A DNA stretch of 64,000 bases, taken from Superficieibacter electus. GTDB taxonomy: Bacteria > Pseudomonadota > Gammaproteobacteria > Enterobacterales > Enterobacteriaceae. Location: NCBI RefSeq assembly GCF_002915575.1, contig NZ_PQGD01000006.1, positions 186,001-250,000 on the forward strand. The letters run 5' to 3'. Made by a program: the position numbers and the translations under genes. Each line of letters opens with the position of its first letter. Position 1 is the stretch's first letter. The notes under the pieces are model-generated. The model made no database searches. It was not told the origin of the DNA and saw only the letters and a program-made list of their open reading frames with translations. This document shows, in pieces, positions 1-8,301 of the stretch.

Positions 1-94
1 GGAAAAAATCGACTATGGTAAAGCGTCTGTTGAAGAAGCCGTTACCGAGTTTGAATCGCAATCAAACCGCATCCTGCGGCGCGTAATGCGCTAA
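1..94 (+). CDS. C-terminal end of a probable ABC substrate-binding protein (partial)
   Basis: Only the last 30 residues are in the window, read from base 2 to the TAA at 92-94. The tail has a KIDYGKASVEEAV segment and ends in basic residues. A helical tail of this type, with a tyrosine-glycine-lysine turn and an EEAV helix, is common at the C-terminus of family-1 extracellular sugar-binding proteins. The family call rests on this short tail alone and is an inference. The gene runs tail to tail with yliI, with 15 bases between the stop codons. Confidence 0.4.
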   Translation, partial: EKIDYGKASVEEAVTEFESQSNRILRRVMR

Positions 95-109
95 TCCGTT
101 TGCCCCGTT

Positions 110-1222
110 TTAACCGGCGGGGCTAACTTTCCATAGTTCGCCTTCTGACTCGTCAGTCAGCACATACAGATAGCCGTCCGGACCAACACGAACGTCGCGA
201 ATTCGCTGCTTTTTATCGCCCAGAATGCGGCCATCTTCAGTCACTTTATTGCCGTTAACACTCATCATAATGATATCCTGATCCTTTAGCGCACCAATAA
301 AGACTTTATTTTTCCACTGCGGGAAAGTGTCAGCGTTATAAAATGCCATGCCGCTGATGGCAGGTGATTTTTTCCAGTAATATACCGGCTGCTCAGTTCC
401 CGCCACAATTTCTCCTTTAGCCTCCGGAATCGCTAAGCCGCTATAGTTAATCCCCCACGTTGCCAGCGGCCAGCCGTAGTTTTTGCCTTTTTCGGGAATA
501 TTGATTTCGTCACCGCCGCGCGGACCATGCTCATTTAGCCACAGCGCGTTGCTCCACGGGTTCATCGCCATGCCCTGTGGATTACGGATTCCGTAAGACC
601 AGATTTCCGGTCGTGCCCCCTGGCGGTTGACAAACGGATTGTCGTCGGGAATTTTGCCCTGCTCGGTCAGACGGACCACCTTTCCCTGAAGCTTATCGAG
701 ATCCTGTGCGGTAGGACGCTGATTATTTTCTCCAAGCGCGATATAGAGATAACCTTTGCCATCAAAGACCAGACGGCCACCGAAGTGGTTACCAGTAGAG
801 AGTTTTGGCATCTGACGGAAGACCACCTGGAAGCCCTCCAGCCGGGTCAGATCGTCATTCAGACGGCCATAGCCCACCACCGTTCCTGCTTTGCCATCCT
901 GCCCCGCCTCTGCATAGCTCAGCCAGACGCGGCGGGAACTGGCAAAATCGGGGGCCAGTACCACATCCAGCAGGCCTCCCTGTCCGTTAGCCCACACCCG
1001 GGGCACGCCGGTAATCGGATCGGAGAGTCCTTTACCCTGCTGCCAGTGGAGAAGTTGGCCTCCCCGCTGGGTGATCAACATACCACTATCGCCGGGCAAA
1101 AACGCCATCGACCAGGGATGATCCAGCTTATTCTGTAAAACCTCCACCTTTAGCGCTTCGGCATACAGCGGAGAGACAAAGAATAGCGAACTGAAAACGG
1201 AGAGGGTCGCAAGTCGTCGCAT
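110..1222 (-). CDS. yliI: PQQ-dependent aldose sugar dehydrogenase YliI
   Basis: Soluble periplasmic quinoprotein that oxidises aldose sugars with pyrroloquinoline quinone and calcium. The 370 residues match the E. coli family length of 371. A Sec signal peptide covers about residues 1-21 (basic MRR, hydrophobic core, ending LYA). The six-bladed beta-propeller family motifs are present: NHFGGRLVFD near 145, GENNQRPTAQDL near 163 and NEHGPRGGDEIN near 230, which carries an active-site histidine of this fold. The start is supported by AAGGAG eight bases upstream. E. coli-type enterics do not make PQQ, so activity would depend on external cofactor. The gene lies just downstream of bssR on the same strand, as in K-12. 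Confidence 0.95.
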   Translation of the reverse strand: MRRLATLSVFSSLFFVSPLYAEALKVEVLQNKLDHPWSMAFLPGDSGMLITQRGGQLLHWQQGKGLSDPITGVPRVWANGQGGLLDVVLAPDFASSRRVWLSYAEAGQDGKAGTVVGYGRLNDDLTRLEGFQVVFRQMPKLSTGNHFGGRLVFDGKGYLYIALGENNQRPTAQDLDKLQGKVVRLTEQGKIPDDNPFVNRQGARPEIWSYGIRNPQGMAMNPWSNALWLNEHGPRGGDEINIPEKGKNYGWPLATWGINYSGLAIPEAKGEIVAGTEQPVYYWKKSPAISGMAFYNADTFPQWKNKVFIGALKDQDIIMMSVNGNKVTEDGRILGDKKQRIRDVRVGPDGYLYVLTDESEGELWKVSPAG

Positions 1223-1305
1223 GGCAGGCTCCTTATGGGCGTTATCAGATAAGGTTAGCCAGCAGGCCCGGTGATGCGGGTATATTTACAAAAACTTAAT
1301 GAAAA

Positions 1306-1325
1306 CGGGGGAGCAGCCTCCCCCG
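1306..1325 (-). terminator. Rho-independent terminator of bssR
   Basis: Perfect 8-bp stem CGGGGGAG/CTCCCCCG with a CAGC loop. Read on the minus strand it starts four bases after the bssR stop codon and is followed by GTTTTC, a short U tract. Confidence 0.65.
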
Positions 1326-1329
1326 GGGG

Positions 1330-1713
1330 TCAAGCCTGCGTCAAAGGCGCTGTGTTGCGCAGGCATTGAATGCTGTGGGTTAAGGTTGCCAGGCAACCGC
1401 TCAGCTTATGGGTATCAACAGTCACGTACTGGGGGCTATCATGATGACCGCTCATCAGGCACACGGCGGCTTTGGCGATGGATTCCCCGGCGTGACGCAG
1501 CGCCTCAAATTCCTGGGGGGCACAATTCCTCTTTAGCTGCGGCGCGTTCTGCCGCAGTTCAGCACAAAGCGTAAACAGGCTATCGCGTAAAGCATGGCTT
1601 TCGCTCACAGTCATATAGCCTTTTGCCTTGCGAAGTTGCAGATAAGTATCGATCTCAATACGAGCATCAATAAGCTTATCCAGCAGGCTGTGATGGAGTC
1701 TGTCGAACGACAT
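1330..1713 (-). CDS. bssR: Biofilm regulator BssR
   Basis: Small cytosolic protein, called a regulator of biofilm formation through signal secretion in E. coli; its molecular activity is not established. The protein is 127 residues, the same as K-12 BssR. The conserved middle LIDARIEI..YLQLRKAKGYM and the AAVCLMSGHHDSP segment near 84-96 identify it. An upstream in-frame ATG would add ten residues, but the ATG at 1713 has a near-perfect AAAGGAGG seven bases before it and restores the family length. A TATACT-like -10 hexamer lies about 30 bases upstream of this start on the minus strand. Confidence 0.93.
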   Translation of the reverse strand: MSFDRLHHSLLDKLIDARIEIDTYLQLRKAKGYMTVSESHALRDSLFTLCAELRQNAPQLKRNCAPQEFEALRHAGESIAKAAVCLMSGHHDSPQYVTVDTHKLSGCLATLTHSIQCLRNTAPLTQA

Positions 1714-2294
1714 GCTTTTTCCTCCTTTTTCAGCTACGGGCATGGTATAGTATGTGCCTATTTTTTGTACATGATCGTGCGCCAGGTCAATAAACCAGAA
1801 TACAAAACATTTTTTACTCCGAGTAATAACGACTCTTTGAAAAATGGAAAGTAGAGAGGAGAAACACTCACGTCTTGTGCGTTAGCACAAAGTAAAAAAA
1901 GATCCTCGGCAACTGATTATCTGACCACAATCAGGAAACGTTAAGCTATAAAATCTTCCTGTTTTAGATATTAAGTTATTTAACGTGGTATATTCTCAAT
2001 CAAATATAATGGTATTTAACTTAAATTTGTCTTGTCAGAAAAACGATAACAGTATCGCGGTTTTAATTATAAAGTGAGGTTACGACTATTTCGCCCCCAC
2101 AACATTGTCAAGCGCAAACCACCCATCTATTTTAGTAGGTGTTATTTCCTGATGGCATATACCTTATCCGCTACTGTCACTTTTATAGCTATAACCTGTT
2201 TCAAAGAGCATATGCCAGTAATTTTCACTTGCTGTTTTTCTGTAAAAAGGATAAAACACTTTAAATAATATCCTTTACCTAAGGCATTCTTATT
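1714..2294. other. A+T-rich intergenic region between divergent bssR and an orphan membrane gene
   Basis: About 580 bases with far more A+T than the flanking genes. It holds the bssR promoter region at its left end. Short open frames exist, for example a 64-codon frame at 2074-2268, but none has a convincing ribosome binding site or recognisable protein. A+T richness and length suggest a silenced, probably acquired, regulatory region; this is an inference. Confidence 0.4.
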
Positions 2295-2798
2295 TTGAAA
2301 AATCCTCTATTACTTTCATTTATATTCATTACCTCATTGATTATAACTTATTGGTTAGCCAATTATTTCGGTAACAATTTTACGACTACCATTTCTTATG
2401 TATCAATAGTCGGCGCGACGATTTCAAATAGTTATCTGTTCAGTAAAGACAAAAGGGTAATAACCTGTCGAGGTAAACCTATTGATGTTTTTACCATTAT
2501 AACGTATGCCATTCCCCTCGGCATGATCGGCGGCCGTTTTGTTTTCAGCTTTTGGGGACCCAGTGTTAGTGGCGAAAGACCTCCCGTTAAGTGGGGAGAT
2601 TTAATCGTTTGTATTATTGCTCTTATCTGGCTGGTCTGTGATGCTGTCATTAATATGAAGAAGAATCGCGCCTGCAAGCCCGGCGATGACGTTAAGGACA
2701 GACAGCAAAACGCGGACATTGATACCAGCTCAGACCTGCAACCGGCAAGACAATCCATTACCATCAAGGAAGCTGAAATCAGTAAGATACCAGAGTAA
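2295..2798 (+). CDS. Hypothetical four-helix inner-membrane protein
   Basis: I do not recognise this 167-residue protein. Four hydrophobic segments are visible at about 5-25, 31-49, 65-86 and 99-118, then a hydrophilic tail of about 50 residues rich in D, K and Q (KKNRACKPGDDVKDRQQN). This suggests an integral inner-membrane protein with a cytosolic tail. The only start giving the full first helix is TTG at 2295, with a weak TAAGG about 11 bases upstream, so the start is uncertain. The gene is A+T-rich compared with rimO and bssR on either side, and K-12 has nothing here, which fits recent acquisition. A stable hairpin follows the stop. Confidence 0.55.
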   Translation: MKNPLLLSFIFITSLIITYWLANYFGNNFTTTISYVSIVGATISNSYLFSKDKRVITCRGKPIDVFTIITYAIPLGMIGGRFVFSFWGPSVSGERPPVKWGDLIVCIIALIWLVCDAVINMKKNRACKPGDDVKDRQQNADIDTSSDLQPARQSITIKEAEISKIPE

Positions 2799-2815
2799 TT
2801 AGCCTTCCAGTTCTG

Positions 2816-2839
2816 GTAAGCCAGGTTATGCTGGCTTAC
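2816..2839. terminator. Hairpin after the orphan membrane gene
   Basis: Perfect 9-bp inverted repeat GTAAGCCAG/CTGGCTTAC with a 6-base loop, 17 bases after the stop of the upstream gene. There is no U tract on either strand, so it is either a weak terminator or an mRNA-stabilising structure. Confidence 0.4.
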
Positions 2840-2962
2840 GGGTAGACCATTAACCACGGGGCCGGCAAATTTTATGTCCGCCCCTGGCTGTTAATTTAAC
2901 TCCCAACCTCCCGCTATTTTCCATGAACAGGGAGCAGGCAGAGATACCAGTACAAATTTTCG

Positions 2963-2968
2963 TATAAT
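2963..2968 (+). promoter_or_regulatory. Probable -10 element of the rimO promoter
   Basis: A consensus TATAAT sits 52 bases before the rimO ATG, in the sequence TTTTCGTATAATCTCTG. No good -35 hexamer is visible at 16-18 bases, so assignment rests on the -10 alone. Confidence 0.4.
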
Positions 2969-3020
2969 CTCTGTAGAATCCTTGCCCTAACCACTTCCAG
3001 ATTAGAACACTTTTTATACT

Positions 3021-4346
3021 ATGAGCAATGTAACATCCCAGCCAAAAATCGGCTTCGTCAGCCTCGGCTGCCCAAAAAACCTTGTCGATTCAGAACGTAT
3101 CCTGACCGAGTTGCGCACCGAAGGTTATGATGTCGTACCACGTTATGACGATGCCGACATGGTCATTGTCAATACCTGTGGTTTCATTGACAGTGCGGTC
3201 CAGGAGTCGCTGGAAGCGATTGGCGAAGCGCTGAATGAAAATGGCAAGGTCATTGTGACAGGTTGTCTGGGAGCTAAAGAAGATCAAATCCGCGAAGTGC
3301 ATCCTAAAGTGCTTGAGATTACTGGCCCACACAGTTACGAGCAGGTATTGCAACACGTTCACCACTATGTACCAAAGCCAAAACACAATCCGTTCCTGAG
3401 CCTGGTACCGGAACAGGGTGTGAAACTGACGCCGCGTCATTATGCTTATCTGAAGATATCTGAAGGCTGCAACCATCGCTGCACCTTCTGCATTATTCCT
3501 TCCATGCGTGGCGATCTGGTCAGCCGCCCTATTGGCGACGTTTTAAGTGAGGCGAAACGTCTGGTGGATGCCGGGGTAAAAGAAATTCTGGTCATTTCGC
3601 AGGATACCTCGGCCTACGGTGTGGATGTGAAGCACCGTACTGGTTTTTACAACGGCGAGCCGGTTAAAACCAGCATGGTCAGCCTGTGCGAGCAGCTTTC
3701 AAAACTCGGCATCTGGACGCGTCTGCACTACGTGTATCCTTATCCGCATGTAGATGATGTGATCCCGTTGATGGCAGAAGGCAAAATTCTGCCCTATCTC
3801 GATATTCCGTTGCAGCATGCCAGCCCGCGCATTCTCAAGCTCATGAAACGTCCTGGCTCCGTTGACCGCCAACTGGCGCGCATTAAGCAATGGCGTGAAA
3901 TCTGTCCAGAGCTGACCCTGCGCTCAACGTTTATCGTCGGCTTCCCGGGTGAAACAGAAGAAGATTTCCAGATGCTGCTGGATTTCCTCCAGGAAGCCCG
4001 TCTGGATCGCGTTGGCTGCTTCAAATACAGCCCGGTTGAAGGCGCGGGTGCCAACGAGTTGCCGGACCAGATACCGGAAGAGGTAAAAGAAGAACGCTGG
4101 AACCGCTTTATGCAGCTTCAACAGGCGATCTCCGCCAGCCGTCTGCAAGAGAAAGTCGGTCGTGAAATCCTCGTTATCATTGATGAAGTCGATGAAGAAG
4201 GGGCGATTGGCCGCAGTATGGCCGACGCGCCGGAAATCGACGGCGCGGTTTACCTCAACGGTGAAACCAACGTCAAACCGGGCGACGTGGTGCGGGTAAA
4301 AGTCGAAAACGCCGACGAATACGACTTGTGGGGAAGCCGGGTGTAA
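3021..4346 (+). CDS. rimO: Ribosomal protein S12 methylthiotransferase RimO
   Basis: Radical-SAM enzyme that adds a methylthio group to the beta carbon of the conserved aspartate (Asp88/89) of ribosomal protein S12. At 441 residues it equals the K-12 enzyme. The N-terminal MTTase domain keeps Cys17, Cys53 and Cys82, ligands of the auxiliary iron-sulfur cluster. The radical-SAM CxxxCxxC motif is Cys150, Cys154 and Cys157 within [16 protein letters not shown]-terminal TRAM domain covers about 375-441. Start chosen by family length. The gene is followed not by dgcI as in K-12 but by an immunity-like cluster on the same strand. Confidence 0.97.
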   Translation: MSNVTSQPKIGFVSLGCPKNLVDSERILTELRTEGYDVVPRYDDADMVIVNTCGFIDSAVQESLEAIGEALNENGKVIVTGCLGAKEDQIREVHPKVLEITGPHSYEQVLQHVHHYVPKPKHNPFLSLVPEQGVKLTPRHYAYLKISEGCNHRCTFCIIPSMRGDLVSRPIGDVLSEAKRLVDAGVKEILVISQDTSAYGVDVKHRTGFYNGEPVKTSMVSLCEQLSKLGIWTRLHYVYPYPHVDDVIPLMAEGKILPYLDIPLQHASPRILKLMKRPGSVDRQLARIKQWREICPELTLRSTFIVGFPGETEEDFQMLLDFLQEARLDRVGCFKYSPVEGAGANELPDQIPEEVKEERWNRFMQLQQAISASRLQEKVGREILVIIDEVDEEGAIGRSMADAPEIDGAVYLNGETNVKPGDVVRVKVENADEYDLWGSRV

Positions 4347-4467
4347 TGTTCCGGCATGGCGCAACAATCGTGAGCGCCAGCAAAAATATCCGCTCGGGAA
4401 AGCGGGTATTATTGCGCGTGGTCAGGCTGAACGGCCAGCCACGCGTTAATCACAGGGAATTGATAAC

Positions 4468-5553
4468 ATGACAAAAGTATCGAAAACGCTGATTGCAGGT
4501 GCCGTCCTGTTAATTATTTGTCTTGCAGCAGGTACCGCCTGGCACAAGCAGCAAAACGGTCAATCGCTGTTTAGCTACCTTCTTAATCAAACCCGAAATC
4601 CTCAGCCTTCGGGAAGCTATATCACTGATGAGCTTGCCGACGATCAAATCGAAGAAAATCTGCGTATTGATATCAATGGTCAATCGTTAACGCTGGCGGT
4701 TAACCTATCGGCAAAAAAAAATTATGTCGTCCTGCCGCCCGTTACCGAGCCGGTCCCCTATCGCCTCTCAGGGGATGCGGTCATGACCAATGGCGTTACC
4801 TGGCCCATCACCGGTGGCGGAGTGCTGTTACCCAATAGCTTTACGCGTCAAACCATGTCTGCTGGTCGTTCGTTGGCCGACTTTTTCTCCCTCTGGCGTG
4901 ATGTGACCGACCAGTTGGCACCGTATCAGGCCGGGCTGACGACAACGCTAACCAACAAGCCGTTTTCGAGCGCTGAAATCGCCAGCGCAGAGGCCCGTCT
5001 CGGCATCACCTTACCGGATTTTTATCTCAATCTGGCTCATGATGGCCGAAGCTGGCAGGTTGTTAAAACCGATCGGCAGCAACCGGTTTTCAGGCTACTG
5101 GCACCCGCAGAGCTAATCACCGCCGCCGACTGGGTGGAAAAATACGTCGGTACGCCAGAATGGAAAACAACGCGGCCTGAAGAGTATGCGCAACTGCAAA
5201 AAGATGTGGTATTTGCGGTCGCCAACGGCGAACCGTGGATATTTCGCGGCGGGGAATATCTTTGTGAAGACGATCGTCCCTCGGTCGATACAGGCTATAT
5301 TGACCGTGGCGAGTTTTTAAGCGATGACACCGATCCTTTTGACTATTACTTTATTGGCCCGGGATACTGTGAAGATGGCGACACGTTGCAATTTTGGCAA
5401 GCGCTGATGAGCAGGGCCTTGCGCGATGCGTTGCCGGAAGAGCAGTTTACCTTTGTCGATAAAAATAGCTGGGTGGAAGTGACGCGTACCGGAACGCAGC
5501 CGCATGATACGCTCGAAGGGTATCTGCAAGGAGAATGGTGGGATGCGGAATAA
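4468..5553 (+). CDS. SUKH (SMI1/KNR4)-like protein with N-terminal membrane anchor
   Basis: A 361-residue protein. Residues 1-25 form a single hydrophobic anchor or uncleaved signal (LIAGAVLLIICLAAGTAW). Residues about 45-130 look like a beta-rich extracytosolic domain. From about 167 on the sequence follows the SUKH pattern: FSSAEIASAEARLGITLPDFY, then a hydrophobic NLAHDGRSWQVV strand and an acidic LSDDTDPFDYYFIG segment near 280. SUKH domains are frequent immunity proteins of polymorphic and contact-dependent toxins. An anchor that would place the domain outside the cytosol is unusual for the family, whose members are mostly cytosolic. It is the first gene of a co-directional block with a HEAT-repeat and a DUF4288-like gene. 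No toxin gene is in the window. The family call is by pattern, not by search. Confidence 0.65.
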   Translation: MTKVSKTLIAGAVLLIICLAAGTAWHKQQNGQSLFSYLLNQTRNPQPSGSYITDELADDQIEENLRIDINGQSLTLAVNLSAKKNYVVLPPVTEPVPYRLSGDAVMTNGVTWPITGGGVLLPNSFTRQTMSAGRSLADFFSLWRDVTDQLAPYQAGLTTTLTNKPFSSAEIASAEARLGITLPDFYLNLAHDGRSWQVVKTDRQQPVFRLLAPAELITAADWVEKYVGTPEWKTTRPEEYAQLQKDVVFAVANGEPWIFRGGEYLCEDDRPSVDTGYIDRGEFLSDDTDPFDYYFIGPGYCEDGDTLQFWQALMSRALRDALPEEQFTFVDKNSWVEVTRTGTQPHDTLEGYLQGEWWDAE

Positions 5554-5569
5554 TATTATCAGGGAAAAG

Positions 5570-5647
5570 ATGAATATGCATAATGCACCATTTCTACCTG
5601 GTTTATTTGTGAGCTATATATGGCTACTGTTCACCTTGCCAGAGTAA
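5570..5647 (+). CDS. Candidate 25-residue hydrophobic peptide
   Basis: Short open frame between the SUKH-like and HEAT-repeat genes, starting MNMHNAPFLPG and ending in a hydrophobic stretch FVSYIWLLFTLPE. An AGGGA seven bases before the ATG could serve as ribosome binding site. It could be a small membrane peptide, a translational coupling leader for the next gene, or chance. Nothing recognisable supports a function. Confidence 0.25.
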   Translation: MNMHNAPFLPGLFVSYIWLLFTLPE

Positions 5648-5671
5648 GCTCGTTAAAAAAGGGAAATACTA

Positions 5672-6361
5672 ATGACATTCTCCCGGCAACGGCTTCACTA
5701 TGCAGAACGCCAGTGGAATAAAGAAATGGCCTTCTTCCGACAATATAAACCGCTGGAGGAACATACGCTTTATCTCCTGCTCAACGATCCCGATCCGCTA
5801 AAAAGAAAAGCGGCGGCGATGCATTTGCAGCTTCGGGGACTGGGCCTGAGCGTTGCACAAAAAATGTGCCATTCAACCAATTATAAAGCACGCGATCTTA
5901 GTTGCTTTATTCTCGGCCAGATCGTAACGCCTGAATCCATTCTCCCGGCAATTATGGCGCAACTTGATGCGCTCGCCGCCAGCGATCCCACCGCCACCGT
6001 ACGGGGTAGCGCGATTAGCGCAATGGGCCATCGCTGGGGCAAAAAAGCGGATTTCTGGCCCATGCTGGCAAATCGCTGCCGTCTTGCCGCAACCGATACT
6101 TCTGTCACCGTGCGCGTTAGCGTGGCGGGCGCACTTTGTCACAACACTCATCCTGATGAAACCCTGCTGCCTGTGCTGATACAGTTACTGCGCGATAAGC
6201 AGGGTGAAGTTCGCAGTTGGGCGGGCTGCGCGGTAAATGGTCAGGGCTATGATACGCCAGAGCTGCACGCTATTTTTGCCGCCATGCTCAATGACGAACA
6301 CGCAGGCGCTCGCGATGAAGCTAAGATCTGGCAGGAAGAACATTCGGTTAAGGAGGAATAA
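5672..6361 (+). CDS. HEAT-repeat protein, possible immunity-type protein
   Basis: A 229-residue all-helical protein. HEAT-like units are visible from about residue 37: DPLKRKAAAMHLQLRGLG, then YKARDLSCFILGQI near 75, ATVRGSAISAMGHR near 110, SVTVRVSVAGALCHN near 148 and GEVRSWAGCAVNG near 185. The recurring R(x)xA(x)xxLG pattern marks successive helix pairs. HEAT-repeat proteins bind proteins or DNA, and a group of them acts as immunity proteins in toxin loci. Here the gene lies between SUKH-like and DUF4288-like genes, so an immunity role is the best guess but unproven. The ATG has an AGGG nine to ten bases upstream. Confidence 0.6.
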   Translation: MTFSRQRLHYAERQWNKEMAFFRQYKPLEEHTLYLLLNDPDPLKRKAAAMHLQLRGLGLSVAQKMCHSTNYKARDLSCFILGQIVTPESILPAIMAQLDALAASDPTATVRGSAISAMGHRWGKKADFWPMLANRCRLAATDTSVTVRVSVAGALCHNTHPDETLLPVLIQLLRDKQGEVRSWAGCAVNGQGYDTPELHAIFAAMLNDEHAGARDEAKIWQEEHSVKEE

Positions 6362-6363
6362 GT

Positions 6364-6747
6364 ATGGTCTGGTACGTTGCTCATGCGGTGTTCAGCGTGC
6401 GCTTAAAAAGGGGCCAGCGGAAAAAGCTGCTGATTAAGGAAAATCTTTATCTACTGGAGGCGGATCCCGGCGAAGATGCGCTGGAAAAAGCGATCGCCAT
6501 CGCCAAAGCCAATCTGGTGGATGACGACAGCGAAACGCTGGACAGGCAACCCTGCGTGACCCGCTTCGAGGGCATTCGCAAAATAATCAGCATCAGCAAC
6601 CCGATTGAACGCGACGACCTGACGCAGGATGACGATCCTCCCGTCAGCGGCAGCGAACTAACCTATGAGCATCTGTTACTCAGCGAGGAACAGCTTAAAC
6701 GATACCTGCGCGGCGAGCGGGTAAACACGTACTGCCTCAACAGGTAA
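6364..6747 (+). CDS. DUF4288-like protein
   Basis: A 127-residue cytosolic protein starting VWYVAHAVFSVRLKRGQ, with KENLYLLEADPGEDALEKAIAIA at about 28-50 and RFEGIRKIISISNP near 74-87. The WYVA opening, the (N)LYL(L)EA strand and the helix EDALEKA followed by FEGIRKI are the pattern I associate with DUF4288, a family often found beside SUKH and other immunity genes; this is recognition by eye. The start codon follows the HEAT-gene stop by two bases and has GGAGG within that gene, so the two are translationally coupled. The C-terminus (ELTYEHLLLSEEQLKRYLRG) is a helical acidic tail. Confidence 0.6.
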   Translation: MVWYVAHAVFSVRLKRGQRKKLLIKENLYLLEADPGEDALEKAIAIAKANLVDDDSETLDRQPCVTRFEGIRKIISISNPIERDDLTQDDDPPVSGSELTYEHLLLSEEQLKRYLRGERVNTYCLNR

Positions 6748-6769
6748 TAACGCCGCCCCTGCGGAAAGG

Positions 6770-7306
6770 TTACTTTTTGACCTGTTTAATCAGCGAATCA
6801 ATACTCACCGGAAAGAAATGATTCACATCCACGCCAACGTTGATCGCCCGCTCGCCCAGCACGTTTAACCGCTGGCGCTGCTGTGGATCTTTTCCCGAAT
6901 TATGCACATGGCCATAGAGATGAAACGCATCGCGAAAGAACCCCTGCCACTCCAGGATCGGGTAGTGAAACATCACGAATTTCTCTTTTTTATAGTCCAG
7001 TACGTAATAATCTTTTATCCATTCAAACGCTGAGACATCAAATTCTGGGTCGTTTAAAAATTTATCGTGATTACCGCGAATAAGATATTTTTTACCGTTC
7101 AGCCGGCGGAGGATATTGTTGGCATCTTTCCCGGTACCGTGAAACATGAAATCACCCAGAATATAAATTTCATCCTCGTGGCGCACGCAGGCGTTCCAGT
7201 TATGAATCAACGTGTCATTCATATGCTGGATGCTATTAAACGGACGCCCACATAAATTAAGAATATTCGAGTGGCAGAAATGGGTATCTGAAGTCACATA
7301 GATCAT
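6770..7306 (-). CDS. Calcineurin-like metallophosphoesterase
   Basis: A 178-residue protein with all the metal-binding motifs of the calcineurin-like phosphoesterase fold: SDTHF (Asp7, His9), YILGDFM near 49, RGNHDK near 77, HYPIL near 114 and GHVHN near 132. The ordered D-x-H, G-D, G-N-H-D and G-H-x-H blocks imply a dinuclear metal centre. Small members of this type act as phosphodiesterases or nucleotide phosphatases; the substrate cannot be told. AAGGAC lies six bases before the ATG. It faces the DUF4288-like gene tail to tail and precedes gsiD on the same strand. K-12 lacks a gene of this type here. Confidence 0.8.
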   Translation of the reverse strand: MIYVTSDTHFCHSNILNLCGRPFNSIQHMNDTLIHNWNACVRHEDEIYILGDFMFHGTGKDANNILRRLNGKKYLIRGNHDKFLNDPEFDVSAFEWIKDYYVLDYKKEKFVMFHYPILEWQGFFRDAFHLYGHVHNSGKDPQQRQRLNVLGERAINVGVDVNHFFPVSIDSLIKQVKK

Positions 7307-7365
7307 ATTTTTGTCCTTTGCCGTGACGCTCCTGAATTGCCAGCCAGTTTATCGTTACCCGAGTA

Positions 7366-7388
7366 CAGGGGGCAATACCAACCCCCTG
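7366..7388. terminator. Hairpin downstream of gsiD
   Basis: Perfect 7-bp inverted repeat CAGGGGG/CCCCCTG with a 9-base loop, beginning one base beyond the gsiD stop codon. No U tract follows on the minus strand, so it may protect the mRNA 3' end rather than end transcription. Confidence 0.45.
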
Positions 7389-7389
7389 C

Positions 7390-8301
7390 TCACCCTTTAA
7401 TCTTCGGGTCCAGCGCATCCCTTAGGCCATCCCCCAGCAGATTAAATGCCAGCACCGTCAGAAAGATGGCAATAGCCGGAAACAGTGCCACGTGCGGAGC
7501 CATCACCATGTCGGCGCGGGCCTCGTTCAGCATCGCGCCCCACTCCGGCGTCGGCGGCTGTGCGCCGAGGCCAAGGAAAGAGAGGCTGGCGGCGGAAATT
7601 ATCGACGTCCCGATACGCATCGTAAAATAGACCACAATCGACGACACCGTTCCCGGCAGGATATGGCTGAATAAAATCGTCATATCGCTGGCCCCAATAC
7701 TGCGGGCCGATTCGATAAAGGTCTGATGCTTAAGCACCAGCGTATTTCCCCGCACCAGACGGGCAAATGCCGGAACGGAAAAGATAGCGACCGCGATAAT
7801 CACGTTAGCCATCCCGCTGCCCATCACCGCCACCACGGCAATCGCCAGTAGAATACCGGGAAACGCAAACAGCACATCGCAGATGCGCATGATGATGCGG
7901 TCCCACCAGCCCTCGTAGTAGCCCGCCAGTAACCCCAGAACGGTACCAATGAGCGCCCCGATCAGCACGGCAAAAACCCCCGCCGCCAGCGAGATTTGCG
8001 TCCCGACCAGCACGCGGCTGAAAATATCGCGTCCCAGGGAATCCACGCCAAACCAGTGCAGCATGGAGGGCCCGGCGTTCAGCCGGTCGTAATCAAAATA
8101 GTTTTCCGCATCGTAAGGGGCGATCCACGGCGCGATAGCAGCGACAATAATCAGCAGCAGGACAAAAATACCGGCGGCGATAGCTAATGGCTGATGACGA
8201 AACCGCCGCCAGAATTCGTGCCACGGCGTGCGGACCCGCTCGGGTTTGACGCCGGGCATCGCATCAATGATGGCCTGACGCCGCCAGTTTAGCAGTCGCA
8301 C
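7390..8301 (-). CDS. gsiD: Glutathione ABC transporter permease GsiD
   Basis: Second inner-membrane permease of the glutathione importer GsiABCD. The 303 residues equal the K-12 length. After a cytosolic N-terminus there is one helix at about 38-60, then the BPD transmembrane core from about 100. The EAA coupling loop is seen at [21 protein letters not shown] (about 190-210), the contact point for GsiA. It should pair with GsiC to form the channel. Its start codon immediately follows the gsiC stop codon, so it is co-translated with gsiC. Because gsiC is interrupted, GsiD may lack its partner. Confidence 0.95.
   Translation of the reverse strand: MRLLNWRRQAIIDAMPGVKPERVRTPWHEFWRRFRHQPLAIAAGIFVLLLIIVAAIAPWIAPYDAENYFDYDRLNAGPSMLHWFGVDSLGRDIFSRVLVGTQISLAAGVFAVLIGALIGTVLGLLAGYYEGWWDRIIMRICDVLFAFPGILLAIAVVAVMGSGMANVIIAVAIFSVPAFARLVRGNTLVLKHQTFIESARSIGASDMTILFSHILPGTVSSIVVYFTMRIGTSIISAASLSFLGLGAQPPTPEWGAMLNEARADMVMAPHVALFPAIAIFLTVLAFNLLGDGLRDALDPKIKG

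Noticed and set aside
1594-1854. 86-codon plus-strand frame antisense to bssR
   Set aside because: It overlaps the real gene and its promoter; no ribosome binding site and no recognisable protein.
2074-2268. 64-codon frame upstream of the orphan membrane gene
   Set aside because: GTG start without ribosome binding site; composition of intergenic A+T-rich DNA.
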